Below, one piece after another: positions 6,973-14,592 of a stretch of 28,293 nt of DNA. Under the pieces are notes generated by a model. That model was not told the DNA's origin. It worked only from the letters and a program-made list of their open reading frames with translations, and did no database searches. Every line of letters starts with the position of its first letter. Position 1 is the first letter of the stretch. A program made the translations under genes and the position numbers. This DNA is from CAZUVM01 sp964623885 (GTDB lineage Bacteria > Verrucomicrobiota > Verrucomicrobiia > Limisphaerales > UBA8199), in the NCBI GenBank assembly GCA_964623885.1, contig CAZUVM010000137.1, positions 1 through 28,293 of the forward strand, given 5' to 3'.

Positions 6973-7956
6973 ATGTTGGGCATGATTGAAATCACGACGT
7001 GGCATTGGGTCGGGTTTATTTCCTGTGTCCTCATCCTGCTCGCAATCGATCTCGGTTTTTTCCATCGCCGCGCCCATGTCGTTCGGTTTAAGGAAGCCTT
7101 TGCCTGGACCCTGGTCTGGTTCTGCCTGGCCATGGTATTCGCCGCGGGGTTAAAGCATTTTCGCAACGACAAAGAGGCGCTGCAATTCGTTACCGGTTAT
7201 CTTATCGAACTCTCGCTGTCGATGGACAACGTCTTTGTCATGGCGCTGATCTTCGGGCACTTCGCCATTCCACCCCAGCTACAGCACCGCGTGCTTTTCT
7301 GGGGCATCCTGGGGGCGCTCGTTATGCGCGGGGTCATGATTGCCGCCGGAGTTGCGCTCGTTATGCGGTTGCACTGGCTGCTGTACGTCGGTGGATTGTT
7401 CCTGCTCTACACTGGTTTAAAGACAATGTTCGTCAAAAGCGAAGTCGATCCCTCAAAAAGCCGTGTGCTGCGTTGGACCCGCAGCTTCTTTCCCGTCACG
7501 CCCCATCTCGACGGGCAAAAGTTCGTGACGACGTGGCAAGGGGCCAAAGCGCTGACCCCGCTCGCCCTGGTGTTGCTCATGGTCGAGACCTCCGACCTTG
7601 TTTTCGCCGTCGATTCCATCCCGGCAATCTTCGCAGTTACCAGAAACCCTTTCATCGTCTTTACCTCGAACGTCTTCGCCATTCTCGGTTTGCGGACGTT
7701 GTATTTTGTGCTGGCCGACATGATCAGCTATTTCCGTTACCTGAAATACGGCCTGTCGCTGGTGCTGGTCCTAATCGGCATCAAAATGCTGCTGGACCCG
7801 CCGGATGTCGGCCCGAAGCTCTTCCGGTATCAGGTAGAAACGCCGATTGGCCTTTGGCTGCTCATGGTCGCGGGCATCATCCTGATCTCCATGGTGTTGT
7901 CAATCACCGCCGCGCAGCGCGAGAAAAGGCGGCGTGGCTGCGAAAAGCCGAAATAA
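6973..7956 (+). CDS. TerC family integral membrane protein
   Basis: TerC/Alx proteins are multi-pass membrane proteins linked to metal (notably manganese) export and, in some species, tellurite resistance. This one has 327 aa and about eight to nine hydrophobic segments. Family signatures seen are the acidic membrane motif IELSLSMDNVFVMALIF around residues 77-93 and the second half repeat LMVETSDLVFAVDSIPAIFAVT around 197-218, with FTSNVFAILGLRTLYF next. The cytoplasmic loop with FVKSEVDPSKSRVLRW is typical. The start may be 6973 or the ATG at 6982. The 87-base spacer behind secDF holds no visible yybP-ykoY (manganese) riboswitch, and co-transcription with secDF is uncertain. Confidence 0.92.
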   Translation: MLGMIEITTWHWVGFISCVLILLAIDLGFFHRRAHVVRFKEAFAWTLVWFCLAMVFAAGLKHFRNDKEALQFVTGYLIELSLSMDNVFVMALIFGHFAIPPQLQHRVLFWGILGALVMRGVMIAAGVALVMRLHWLLYVGGLFLLYTGLKTMFVKSEVDPSKSRVLRWTRSFFPVTPHLDGQKFVTTWQGAKALTPLALVLLMVETSDLVFAVDSIPAIFAVTRNPFIVFTSNVFAILGLRTLYFVLADMISYFRYLKYGLSLVLVLIGIKMLLDPPDVGPKLFRYQVETPIGLWLLMVAGIILISMVLSITAAQREKRRRGCEKPK

Positions 7957-8049
7957 ATCCAACCTCTTTTAGCGAATTGATCTCACCCACCTTTACGGAT
8001 GATTGCCATTGTGGTACCGATGGTTCATGTCTGTCTTAGGGGCACATTT

Positions 8050-8877
8050 ATGACACAACGAGTTTGGGCGCGGTTTTCCCGGACTAACCGAATTTGGAAT
8101 TTTGGAGCTCTTTTTTTGCTGACGATCATGTTTTGTCACCCTGCGCCCGCATTTGCGCAGGCCCAATCGGAACTTAAGCCGCCTCCCCCGCTGCCTGCGG
8201 CTGAAGGCCGCCGTGTGGCTCAGGAACTCATCAAAAATCTTCTGGCCCAAAAACCGACCGCCAATTCCACCAACACCGGCGCCATACTCATCCGCGACGC
8301 GAGCCGAAAGCAGCATCAACTTCCCGTCCAAATCGAGATCCTGGTTGCGCCTACAAATTTCGCAACGGTTTACCGCGCCACGTCGTCTGGCGCATCGAGC
8401 ATGGAGCTGGCGATCATCCATGCCGGCGAGCAACCCGGCGAGTACCTCCTCCGGCAACCTGCCAATGCCGCGCAGTCCAGGCCGCTCGGCGCCGATCAAT
8501 TAACGATGCCCTTTGCCGGTTCCGATTTTTGGGCGGGCGATTTGGGCCTGGAATTCCTCCATTGGCCGCAGCAGCGAGTGCTGAAGAAGGAGATGCGCAA
8601 AAGTGTGTTTTGTGATGTGCTCGAAAGCACCAACCCGCAACCCGTTGCCGGCTGCTATTCGCGCGTGGTCTCCTGGATCGGCGCCAATCATCCGGATGAA
8701 ACCGTCCTGGTTCACGCCGATGCGTATGACGCACGGAACAAGCTATTTAAGGAATTCGACCCCCGAAAGCTTGAGAAGATCAACGGCGCCTGGCAATTGG
8801 AAGAAATGGAATTGCGCAATGTTCAGACCGGCTCTCGAACCCTTTTCCAATTCAACCTGGCCAAAGAGCAGCCTTAA
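8050..8877 (+). CDS. Exported LolA-like outer-membrane lipoprotein-sorting protein
   Basis: The protein of 275 aa starts at ATG 8050, preceded by AGGGG at the right distance. It has a clear signal peptide: a basic start, a hydrophobic core FGALFLLTIMFC and a likely cut after AFA (about residue 36). The rest reads as a beta-rich, LolA/VioE-like concave fold. Segments typical of the COG2834 group are GSDFWAGDLGLEFLHWP, VFCDVLESTNP, YSRVVSWIG and a final AWQLEEMELRNVQTGSRTLFQF. Members of this group are periplasmic and thought to carry lipoproteins or lipids; direct proof is scarce. It lies 47 bases before the sigma-factor gene, so it may be the first gene of that cluster or a regulated target. 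Confidence 0.75.
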   Translation: MTQRVWARFSRTNRIWNFGALFLLTIMFCHPAPAFAQAQSELKPPPPLPAAEGRRVAQELIKNLLAQKPTANSTNTGAILIRDASRKQHQLPVQIEILVAPTNFATVYRATSSGASSMELAIIHAGEQPGEYLLRQPANAAQSRPLGADQLTMPFAGSDFWAGDLGLEFLHWPQQRVLKKEMRKSVFCDVLESTNPQPVAGCYSRVVSWIGANHPDETVLVHADAYDARNKLFKEFDPRKLEKINGAWQLEEMELRNVQTGSRTLFQFNLAKEQP

Positions 8878-8924
8878 CAAAAACCACTGCGTGACATCCC
8901 CTTGCGCCTGCTGTCTAATCAGCA

Positions 8925-9614
8925 GTGACTGCTGTCGTGAACAAACCGCCAGCCCAACGCCGTGGGATCACGTCCGGTTCGAGGGGCGCTGATATCGCTC
9001 CTGTCAATGAGGCGTCGGCAGAAACACCGCCTCTGTCCGGCCAAACTCCAAAAGGCCAGGTTGACTCGGAGAACAGCATCGCCGGTCGAGAAGCCCACTT
9101 GGTTTCCGCTCCGGCTCCCTTCGCCGAATTATACCAAGAGCACAGCCGTGCCATCTATTATCTGTGCCTTCGCTTTCTCAGCGATCCGGAAAAAGCCGAG
9201 GACGCCACCCATGACGTATTTCTGAAAGCGTTTCGCAAAATGGACCAGTTCCGCGGCGAATCCTCGTGGCGCACCTGGATTTATCGGATTGCCATCAATC
9301 ATTGCCGCAATCTGCAGCAGACCTGGCACGAGCGGCACATGTTCTCCAACGTCGACGACGCGGTGTTTGAAAACGCCGTCGCCCATGCCGAATCCCCTTT
9401 GCGCGTCCTGGAAACAAAAGAACTCGGGCAGCGCATCCAGAAAGCGCTGGTTGGGCTGCCCGCCGAGTACCGGCTGCTGCTATTGTTGGTCGCGGACGAA
9501 CAGTTGAGCTATGAGCAAGTCGGCGCTCTAACCGATCAATCGCCTGACGCCGTTCGTGGCAAACTCCATCGCGCGCGCAAAGCCTTTGCCGTTCTCTTTC
9601 AACAAACCGCTTAA
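8925..9614 (+). CDS. ECF-type RNA polymerase sigma factor
   Basis: This sigma-70 family factor directs RNA polymerase to a particular set of promoters. Region 2 spans about residues 66-135 (AELYQEHSRAIYYLCLRFL, then the acidic EKAEDATHDVFLKAF and WRTWIYRIAINHCRN), and region 4 spans about 168-225 (GLPAEYRLLLLLV, YEQVGALTDQSPDAVRGKLHRARKA, the helix-turn-helix). The first 60 residues are unstructured and poorly family-like. The start is therefore unsure: GTG at 8925 or 8937 are the visible options, with no good ribosome site. Six bases after its stop begins a 74-aa gene where an anti-sigma gene often sits, though that protein has no membrane segment or zinc anti-sigma motif. Confidence 0.9.
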   Translation: MTAVVNKPPAQRRGITSGSRGADIAPVNEASAETPPLSGQTPKGQVDSENSIAGREAHLVSAPAPFAELYQEHSRAIYYLCLRFLSDPEKAEDATHDVFLKAFRKMDQFRGESSWRTWIYRIAINHCRNLQQTWHERHMFSNVDDAVFENAVAHAESPLRVLETKELGQRIQKALVGLPAEYRLLLLLVADEQLSYEQVGALTDQSPDAVRGKLHRARKAFAVLFQQTA

Positions 9615-9620
9615 GGTCCC

Positions 9621-9845
9621 ATGAAACGCCAGACCAAACTCACTTCCCAAGAACAGGAGCAGCAGGTTGCCGCGCAACAAGCCGAGCAGCACGCCGGACG
9701 CGAATTTGTCACGCCCGAAGAGATGCTTCGGCACGATGCACTGCATACTCCCGTTCCTCCAACCATTGCTCACCGGCTACAGCAATCACTGGCGCAGATC
9801 CCAGCGCCATCCCGTGGCTGGTGGCGCCGCTGGTTCGGCTCTTAA
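9621..9845 (+). CDS. Small soluble protein downstream of the sigma factor
   Basis: The 74-aa protein begins 6 bases after the sigma-factor stop and is surely co-transcribed. The first 30 residues are Gln/Glu-rich and probably disordered or coiled (QEQEQQVAAQQAEQ). The second half, FVTPEEMLRHDALHTPVPP then IAHRLQQSLAQIP, looks like a short conserved helical motif. The end is tryptophan/arginine-rich (GWWRRWFG), possibly touching a membrane surface. It carries no HxxxCxxC zinc anti-sigma motif. From its place it could modulate the sigma factor, but that is inference only. The radical SAM frame continues past its stop in another phase. Confidence 0.7.
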   Translation: MKRQTKLTSQEQEQQVAAQQAEQHAGREFVTPEEMLRHDALHTPVPPTIAHRLQQSLAQIPAPSRGWWRRWFGS

Positions 9846-9861
9846 CTTAGCGCATTGTGCA

Positions 9862-10824
9862 ATGAACGTTCCGCTGTCTTTCCCTCCTAGTCTTAACCTC
9901 AATCTTAATCTTAATCCTGCTCGTAATCTCTTCTTTAACCCACCTGCCTCCCTCTCTTGTGGGAAGGCAAGCCAATCTCAGCCTGCACAGTTTCCCAATC
10001 GCTCGCACCTCGCCCAGGCTCGCGCCGCCCTTGCCCGAGCCGCGCTGGCCGAGTGCCGCCTCTGCGCGCATCATTGCGGTGTGAATCGGCTGCGCGGAGA
10101 ACAGGGCCGTTGTCACGCCGGCGCCGAAACGCGCTTCTTCTCGGCGCAACTTGAAGTCGGCGACGAAAAAGAATTACTCCCCACCTTTGCCATCGCTGTA
10201 AGCGGCTGTGATTTGCGGTGCGATTTCTGCATTTCGGGCGCATCGAGTTGGAACCCCAGGGCAGGCGCGCCTTTGGATGTTTTAGCAATGGTAACCCGCG
10301 CGCGCCGGGCGCTGGCCCACGGCGCGGCAACCGTTCAATTTCTCGGCGGCGAGCCTACGATTCATCTGCCCGCCATATTGGAATTAGTGGCCGCTCTCCC
10401 GGCAAAAGCGCGGCTGGTTTGGAAAACCAATGCCCATGGTTCGTCTCAAGCCCGCGAGTTGTTGAACGGCATTTTTGATGTCTGGGTTGCCGATTTCAAA
10501 TTTGGCAACCTAGGTTGCGCGCATCGCCTGGCCGGCATCTCTGAATATCTGCCAGTAGTAAAAAAGAATCTGGTTTGGGCCCGACAGCACGGCGAGCTAA
10601 TCGTCCGCCACCTTCTGATGCCCGGACATCTGGAGTGTTGCTGGCGGCCCATCGCCGAATGGCTCGCGGGCACATTGCCGGGAGTCAAAGTCAGCCTGCG
10701 TGCTGGCTTTTGGCCGGCCTGGCACTCGGCGCGGCATCCGGAATTGCGCCTCACCGTCGGCCTGGCAGAATGCGATGCGGCATTTGGCATCGCTCGCGAG
10801 TTGGACCTGCATCTGGTCTCATGA
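9862..10824 (+). CDS. PflX-type radical SAM protein
   Basis: This is a radical SAM enzyme of the pyruvate-formate-lyase-activase-like COG1313 (PflX) group, whose substrate is unknown. From ATG 9862 it is 320 aa. The SAM cluster motif C-DLR-C-DF-C is at C116, C120 and C123. Before it stands the group's Cys-rich segment with C65, C68, C72 and C84 (CRLCAHHCGVNR). After it come VQFLGGEPTIH (GGE motif) and VWVADFKFG. Residues 10-20 are a Leu-Asn repeat made by a hexamer repeat in the DNA, so the true N-terminus is doubtful. The stop overlaps the ATG of the next gene (ATGA, 10821-10824), which couples their translation. Confidence 0.88.
   Translation: MNVPLSFPPSLNLNLNLNPARNLFFNPPASLSCGKASQSQPAQFPNRSHLAQARAALARAALAECRLCAHHCGVNRLRGEQGRCHAGAETRFFSAQLEVGDEKELLPTFAIAVSGCDLRCDFCISGASSWNPRAGAPLDVLAMVTRARRALAHGAATVQFLGGEPTIHLPAILELVAALPAKARLVWKTNAHGSSQARELLNGIFDVWVADFKFGNLGCAHRLAGISEYLPVVKKNLVWARQHGELIVRHLLMPGHLECCWRPIAEWLAGTLPGVKVSLRAGFWPAWHSARHPELRLTVGLAECDAAFGIARELDLHLVS
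9892..9929. repeat. Degenerate CTTAAT hexamer repeat
   Basis: The stretch 9892-9929 is made of near-copies of CTTAAT/CTCAAT/CTCGTAAT in tandem. It falls inside the apparent N-terminal codons of the radical SAM gene and gives alternating Leu-Asn residues. It may be an intergenic simple repeat that has been captured by the frame. Confidence 0.6.
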
Positions 10825-11021
10825 CACACAAACCCTCAGGCCAGCCTCAAACAATGGAACCGCAGCGGAGAGCAGGCTCCAGGGTTGGGCTGGCGCCCAA
10901 AAACCACGAGAGACAAATAGAGTGTTCCTGCGAAATCCTCATCCTTCCCAACGGCTCCCTTATCACCCATAATTTGACTCCGGCTGTCGCAGCCCTCCTG
11001 AGGGAGGTCCTTCACGTATGA
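10821..11021 (+). CDS. Small protein coupled to the radical SAM and AAA ATPase genes
   Basis: The 66-aa protein starts at ATG 10821, inside the ATGA overlap with the radical SAM stop, and ends in another ATGA overlap (11018-11021) with the AAA ATPase start. Both junctions argue strongly that it is translated. The N-terminal 30 residues are polar and probably flexible. The C-terminal half, with C35 and C37, then ILILPNGSLITHNLTP and VAALLREVL, reads as a beta-beta-alpha unit and is the likely conserved core. I know no function. Its size and position next to a radical SAM enzyme allow the idea that it is a substrate or a partner, but no peptide-maturation hallmark is visible. Confidence 0.75.
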   Translation: MTHKPSGQPQTMEPQRRAGSRVGLAPKNHERQIECSCEILILPNGSLITHNLTPAVAALLREVLHV

Positions 11022-12571
11022 GCTTCCAAACCGAACTCGAAACGTTGATCCGCGCTCGCTATCCCATCCTCTACATCATCTCGAGCGAAGAAATGCGCGT
11101 GCAGAACGCGGCGGTTGAGATCGCCAAGAAGCGCCAGAAAAAAGTGTTTGAGTGGAGCTATAGCACGGGCATCGTCCCGGCCGGCACGTCCATTCAGTCC
11201 CAGAAACACCGCAACGCCGCAACCAAAGATCCGATCGCCGCTCTCGACCAGGTAATCGAGCAGATCGAGCCTGCTCTTTTCATTTTCAAGGATTTCCACC
11301 CCTTTCTTACCAAGAATAACTTCGCAATTGTCCGCAAGCTGAAGGAAATCGCGCTGCATCTCAAAAATAGTTTCAAAACCATCCTGCTCGTCTCACCGGT
11401 CATGGAAATCCCAACCGAGCTTGAGAAGGAGATTACCGTCCTGAACTATCCGCTGCCTTCGCGCGACGACCTCAGTGAACTGTTGGATAAGATTATTGTG
11501 GATGTGAAGCAGTTCAAACAGGTGGCGATCATGCTGGACCCGGCCGGCCGCGAACGCCTCCTCCAGGCTGCATTGGGCCTGACGCTCGGCGAAGCCGAAA
11601 ATGTTTTTGCCAAAATCATCGTCAAGAGCGAGCGCCTGAGCGGCGATGACGTCAACGAAGTCTTCGCCGAAAAGCAGCAGATTATCCGCAAGAGCGGTCT
11701 GCTGGAGTATTATGCCACGAACGAAGGGTTCGCGAGCATCGGCGGTTTGGCCGTTTTGAAGGACTGGCTCGCCAAGCGCGCCATGGCCTTTTCAGACGAA
11801 GCGCGCACGTTTGGTTTACCGGCTCCCAAAGGCATTTTGATGCTGGGCGTTCAGGGTTGCGGTAAGAGCCTCTGCGCGAAGGCTGTCTCCACCCAGTGGC
11901 AGTTGCCGCTGCTGCGCTTTGATATGGGACGCATGTTCGGCAGTCTGGTCGGTTCGTCCGAGGAGAATGTGCGTCGCGCGATTGCCGTGGCTGAATCCGT
12001 TGCCCCCGCCATCCTTTGGGTGGACGAAATTGACAAGGCCTTCGCCGGCTCACAAGGCTCTGGCGCTACCGATGGCGGCACGACGGCCCGTGTATTCGGG
12101 ACCTTCCTTACCTGGCTCTCGGAGAAAACCGCACCGGTGTTTGTCGTGGCCACCGCCAATGACATCTCTCAACTCCCGCCCGAACTGCTCCGCAAGGGGC
12201 GCCTGGACGAGATCTTTTTTGTGGATCTTCCCAGCCGCGAGGAGCGGCTCGAAGTGTTCCGCATACACTTGCGAAAGCGTGGAAGGGATGCCGCCCATTT
12301 TGACCTCGAAACCCTGGCCGATGCCGGTCAGCAGTTCAGCGGTGCGGAAATCGAAGAGGCCATCAATAGCGGACTGTATGACGCGTTTTATGCCAAAACC
12401 GATCTGACCACCGAACATGTTCTTACAGCCCTGGCCCAAACGGTTCCGCTGGCCAAGACCATGGACGAGCAAATCAATCGGCTGCGCAGTTGGGCTGAAG
12501 GCCGCGCTCGCAATGCCAGCGTCCCGCGCGACGGCCAAAAGCAAAGTTCAGCCCGCCGGATGGAACTCTAA
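11018..12571 (+). CDS. AAA family ATPase, Ycf46-like
   Basis: This 517-aa protein matches the Ycf46-type AAA ATPases found in cyanobacteria, plastids and scattered bacteria. An N-terminal domain (residues 1-225, starting ELETLIRARYPILYIISSEE) resembles a degenerate nucleotide-binding fold. The AAA domain follows: Walker A GVQGCGKS at 277-284, Walker B ILWVDEID at 332-339, sensor-1 Asn 381 in ATAND, arginine residues R392 and R395 in RKGRLDE, and the C-terminal SGAEIEEAI sensor-2 helix. ATPase activity and oligomer formation are expected; the substrate is unknown. Its start overlaps the small gene before it (ATGA), and a membrane protein gene follows 11 bases after its stop. Confidence 0.92.
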   Translation: MSFQTELETLIRARYPILYIISSEEMRVQNAAVEIAKKRQKKVFEWSYSTGIVPAGTSIQSQKHRNAATKDPIAALDQVIEQIEPALFIFKDFHPFLTKNNFAIVRKLKEIALHLKNSFKTILLVSPVMEIPTELEKEITVLNYPLPSRDDLSELLDKIIVDVKQFKQVAIMLDPAGRERLLQAALGLTLGEAENVFAKIIVKSERLSGDDVNEVFAEKQQIIRKSGLLEYYATNEGFASIGGLAVLKDWLAKRAMAFSDEARTFGLPAPKGILMLGVQGCGKSLCAKAVSTQWQLPLLRFDMGRMFGSLVGSSEENVRRAIAVAESVAPAILWVDEIDKAFAGSQGSGATDGGTTARVFGTFLTWLSEKTAPVFVVATANDISQLPPELLRKGRLDEIFFVDLPSREERLEVFRIHLRKRGRDAAHFDLETLADAGQQFSGAEIEEAINSGLYDAFYAKTDLTTEHVLTALAQTVPLAKTMDEQINRLRSWAEGRARNASVPRDGQKQSSARRMEL

Positions 12572-12582
12572 TCGGTGCTGCC

Positions 12583-12900
12583 ATGGGTCCGTTTTGGTAC
12601 AATTTTTTCGAGCACTTGCGGCAATGCGGCCGTAACGCGACTCTCTTCCTCGTCACTCTCCCGCTCATCTGCGCATTGCTAAGCCTCGGCGTGGCGCTGT
12701 ACGTCACTGGCTGGTATCAATACCTCTGGCCCGCGTTGCCATTCCTGGGTGTGCTTGGCCTCTTTCGTCTGGCCATGGCGATTCGCCGTGCGCGCGCCCG
12801 CCGCGGCCTCCACTCCCAATTCTCTCCGCTATCCGAAATCGAACTCCGCCGCGCCCGCGCCAAGCTCCAAAAGAAAACGGACGTGATTAAAAGCGTGTGA
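12583..12900 (+). CDS. Small membrane protein at the end of the AAA ATPase cluster
   Basis: The protein has 105 aa and starts 11 bases after the AAA ATPase stop. Two membrane helices are visible, about residues 20-41 (LFLVTLPLICALLSLGVAL) and 47-66 (YLWPALPFLGVLGLFRLAMA), followed by a strongly basic stretch (IRRARARRG) and a cytosolic helical tail ending KKTDVIKSV. By the positive-inside rule both ends face the cytosol. I do not recognise the family. Its place suggests it may anchor or be acted on by the ATPase (inference). Confidence 0.75.
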   Translation: MGPFWYNFFEHLRQCGRNATLFLVTLPLICALLSLGVALYVTGWYQYLWPALPFLGVLGLFRLAMAIRRARARRGLHSQFSPLSEIELRRARAKLQKKTDVIKSV

Positions 12901-12932
12901 GAGACAGTCCGCTTAACGGTTAGGCCCATGCC

Positions 12933-12960
12933 ATTAACACCTCCATTCATGAAGGTATAT
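12933..12960. repeat. AACACCTC palindromic repeat, copy 1
   Basis: ATTAACACCTCCA followed by TTCA and TGAAGGTATAT forms an imperfect hairpin (six of seven core pairs, 12939-12956). It is one of three related elements in the window, each reading (AT)TAACACCTC on its left arm (others at 25832-25857 and 28069-28091). This suggests a dispersed REP-like family. Confidence 0.5.
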
Positions 12961-13102
12961 CGAAGCTGCGCACGGCAGGAACCCTTTTTAAGGATTTCCC
13001 ACTAGCACCCCCCTTTGGCCGGAAAAGTTTGACCTTCTCTCTCCGAATTGGTTCGATGGCTTGGTTCCGCTGACCGTTTGTCATGCGACGAAAGTTCTTC
13101 AC

Positions 13103-14347
13103 ATGAATACATCCCAACTGACCAACGTAACGTCATCTACCTCCTCCATCACCCGCCGCCGGTTTCTCGCTGGAACCGGTGCTTCCGTCATTGGCCTCAC
13201 CGTCCTCGAACCCGCTTTGGTCCGAAGCGCCGAAGCCAATTCCAAAATCGATATCGGCCTCATTGGTTGTGGCGGGCGCGGTAAATGGATCGCCGGCCTC
13301 TTTCAGCAGAACGGCGGCTTTAACTTCGTCGCCGCCGCGGATTATTTTCAGGAGCGGGTGGATGAAGCCGGCAAGCAGCTCAATGTCCCGGCCGAGCGCC
13401 GGTTTACTGGGCTCTCCGCCTACCGCAAGCTCCTGGAACAGAAACTCGACGCAGTCGTAATCGAGAGCCCGCCTTATTTCCACCCGGAACACGCCGCTGC
13501 CGCGGTCGATGCCGGAAAGCATGTCTACATGGCCAAGCCGATTGCCGTTGATGTGCCCGGCTGCCTCACGGTTGAGGAGAGCGGCAAGCGCGCCACGTCC
13601 AAAAAGCTGAGCTTCCTGGTGGATTTCCAGACTCGCGCCAACAAGCTCTACCAGGATGCCGCTCAACGCGTGCATAGCGGAGAACTGGGCAAAATCGTTT
13701 CCGTCGAAGCTAATTATCAATGCGGCTTTACCTGGGATCATATGGACGCGGCGTTACGCAAGGATCCTAACAATCCGGAAACCCGGCTGCGCGCCTGGGG
13801 TGTCGATCGTACCCTTTCCGGCGACATCATCACCGAACAAAACATCCACGCCATTGACGTCGCGTGCTGGATGCTCGATGCCGCCCCGCTACGCGCCTAT
13901 GGCACCGGCGGTCGCACCCGCGAGTTCCTCGGCAACTGCTGGGACCATTTTGCGGTAATCTTTTATTACCCGAATGACCTGATCGTCAGCTTCAACTCCC
14001 ACCAATCGGGCTTCGGCTACGACGACATCCTATGCCGGGTTTATGGTCTCAAAGGCACCGTCGACACCCACTATTTCGGCGACGTAATCGTCAAAACGAC
14101 CGATTACCACAACTCCGGCAGTGTAGGAAACCTGTATACCGACGGCGTTGTGAATAATATCGCGACCTTTCATGAAATGGTCACCAAGGGAGATTGCTCC
14201 AACATCACCGTGGCGCCGAGCGTGCGCAGCAATTTGACCACGATCCTGGGCCGCACCGCCGCCTACAAGAATACCGTCGTCACCTGGGACGAAATGATGC
14301 GGGCCAAAGAGAAGTTTACGGCAGATTTGAAAGGACTGAAAGCCTAG
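13103..14347 (+). CDS. Tat-exported Gfo/Idh/MocA family oxidoreductase
   Basis: The 414-aa protein belongs to the NAD(P)-dependent sugar/inositol oxidoreductase family and is exported folded. A twin-arginine signal (ITRRRFLAGTGASVIGLTV) covers about residues 16-40, ending near RSAEA. The Rossmann fold begins IDIGLIGCGGRGKW, with the cofactor-domain motif HVYMAKPIAVDVPGC containing the conserved Lys (here AKP rather than EKP). The second domain includes DIITEQNIHAIDVACWML, the usual catalytic region with a His-Asp pair. ATG 13103 is chosen because the signal peptide follows it directly; the frame runs back to a TTG at 13061. Such exported members are numerous in Verrucomicrobiota and Planctomycetes; substrates are mostly unknown. 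Confidence 0.92.
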   Translation: MNTSQLTNVTSSTSSITRRRFLAGTGASVIGLTVLEPALVRSAEANSKIDIGLIGCGGRGKWIAGLFQQNGGFNFVAAADYFQERVDEAGKQLNVPAERRFTGLSAYRKLLEQKLDAVVIESPPYFHPEHAAAAVDAGKHVYMAKPIAVDVPGCLTVEESGKRATSKKLSFLVDFQTRANKLYQDAAQRVHSGELGKIVSVEANYQCGFTWDHMDAALRKDPNNPETRLRAWGVDRTLSGDIITEQNIHAIDVACWMLDAAPLRAYGTGGRTREFLGNCWDHFAVIFYYPNDLIVSFNSHQSGFGYDDILCRVYGLKGTVDTHYFGDVIVKTTDYHNSGSVGNLYTDGVVNNIATFHEMVTKGDCSNITVAPSVRSNLTTILGRTAAYKNTVVTWDEMMRAKEKFTADLKGLKA

Positions 14348-14376
14348 TCGGCTGGGCGCTTGATCCAATACAGAGT

Positions 14377-14405
14377 TTGACCCGCTGTGCTCGGCTCAGT
14401 AGGTT
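14377..14405 (+). promoter_or_regulatory. Probable tRNA promoter
   Basis: TTGACC (14377-14382), a 17-base spacer and TAGGTT (14400-14405) precede the tRNA at 14416 by the distance expected for a start near 14412. The -35 is strong and the -10 weak. Confidence 0.4.
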
Positions 14406-14415
14406 CATCACGAGC

Positions 14416-14492
14416 GCGTCCGTAGCTCAATTGGATAGAGCTTCTGACTTCGGATCAGAAGGTTGCAGGTTCAAGTCCTGCCGGACGCGCCA
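14416..14492 (+). tRNA. tRNA-Arg (anticodon TCG)
   Basis: The full cloverleaf is visible: acceptor stem GCGTCCG pairing CGGACGC (14416-14422 and 14482-14488), D-arm GCTC...GAGC, anticodon arm TTCTGA with 7-nt loop CTTCGGA (anticodon TCG at positions 34-36), T-arm CAGG with TTCAAGT loop, discriminator G and an encoded CCA end. It reads CGA-type arginine codons. No intron or attachment-site duplication is seen beside it. Confidence 0.97.
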
Positions 14493-14592
14493 AATTAATA
14501 CCCATCATTCGAGAAGGATTGGGTCTACACCATCGAACCTGGTTTCCAGGCGTGCACGTCAAGCCAAGCGGTCGTAACCTCCTCCCGACGAA

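Noticed and set aside
10821..11021. RiPP-type precursor peptide next to the radical SAM gene
   Set aside because: No leader/core division or transporter is visible; only the place and size fit, so this is kept as a possibility and not called.
13133..13741. 202-codon open frame on the minus strand
   Set aside because: Antisense to the Gfo/Idh/MocA gene with its twin-arginine signal; composition is that of a shadow frame.
14194..14577. 127-codon frame over the tRNA gene
   Set aside because: The segment VAQLDRASDFGSEGC is the usual false translation of a bacterial tRNA-Arg gene.
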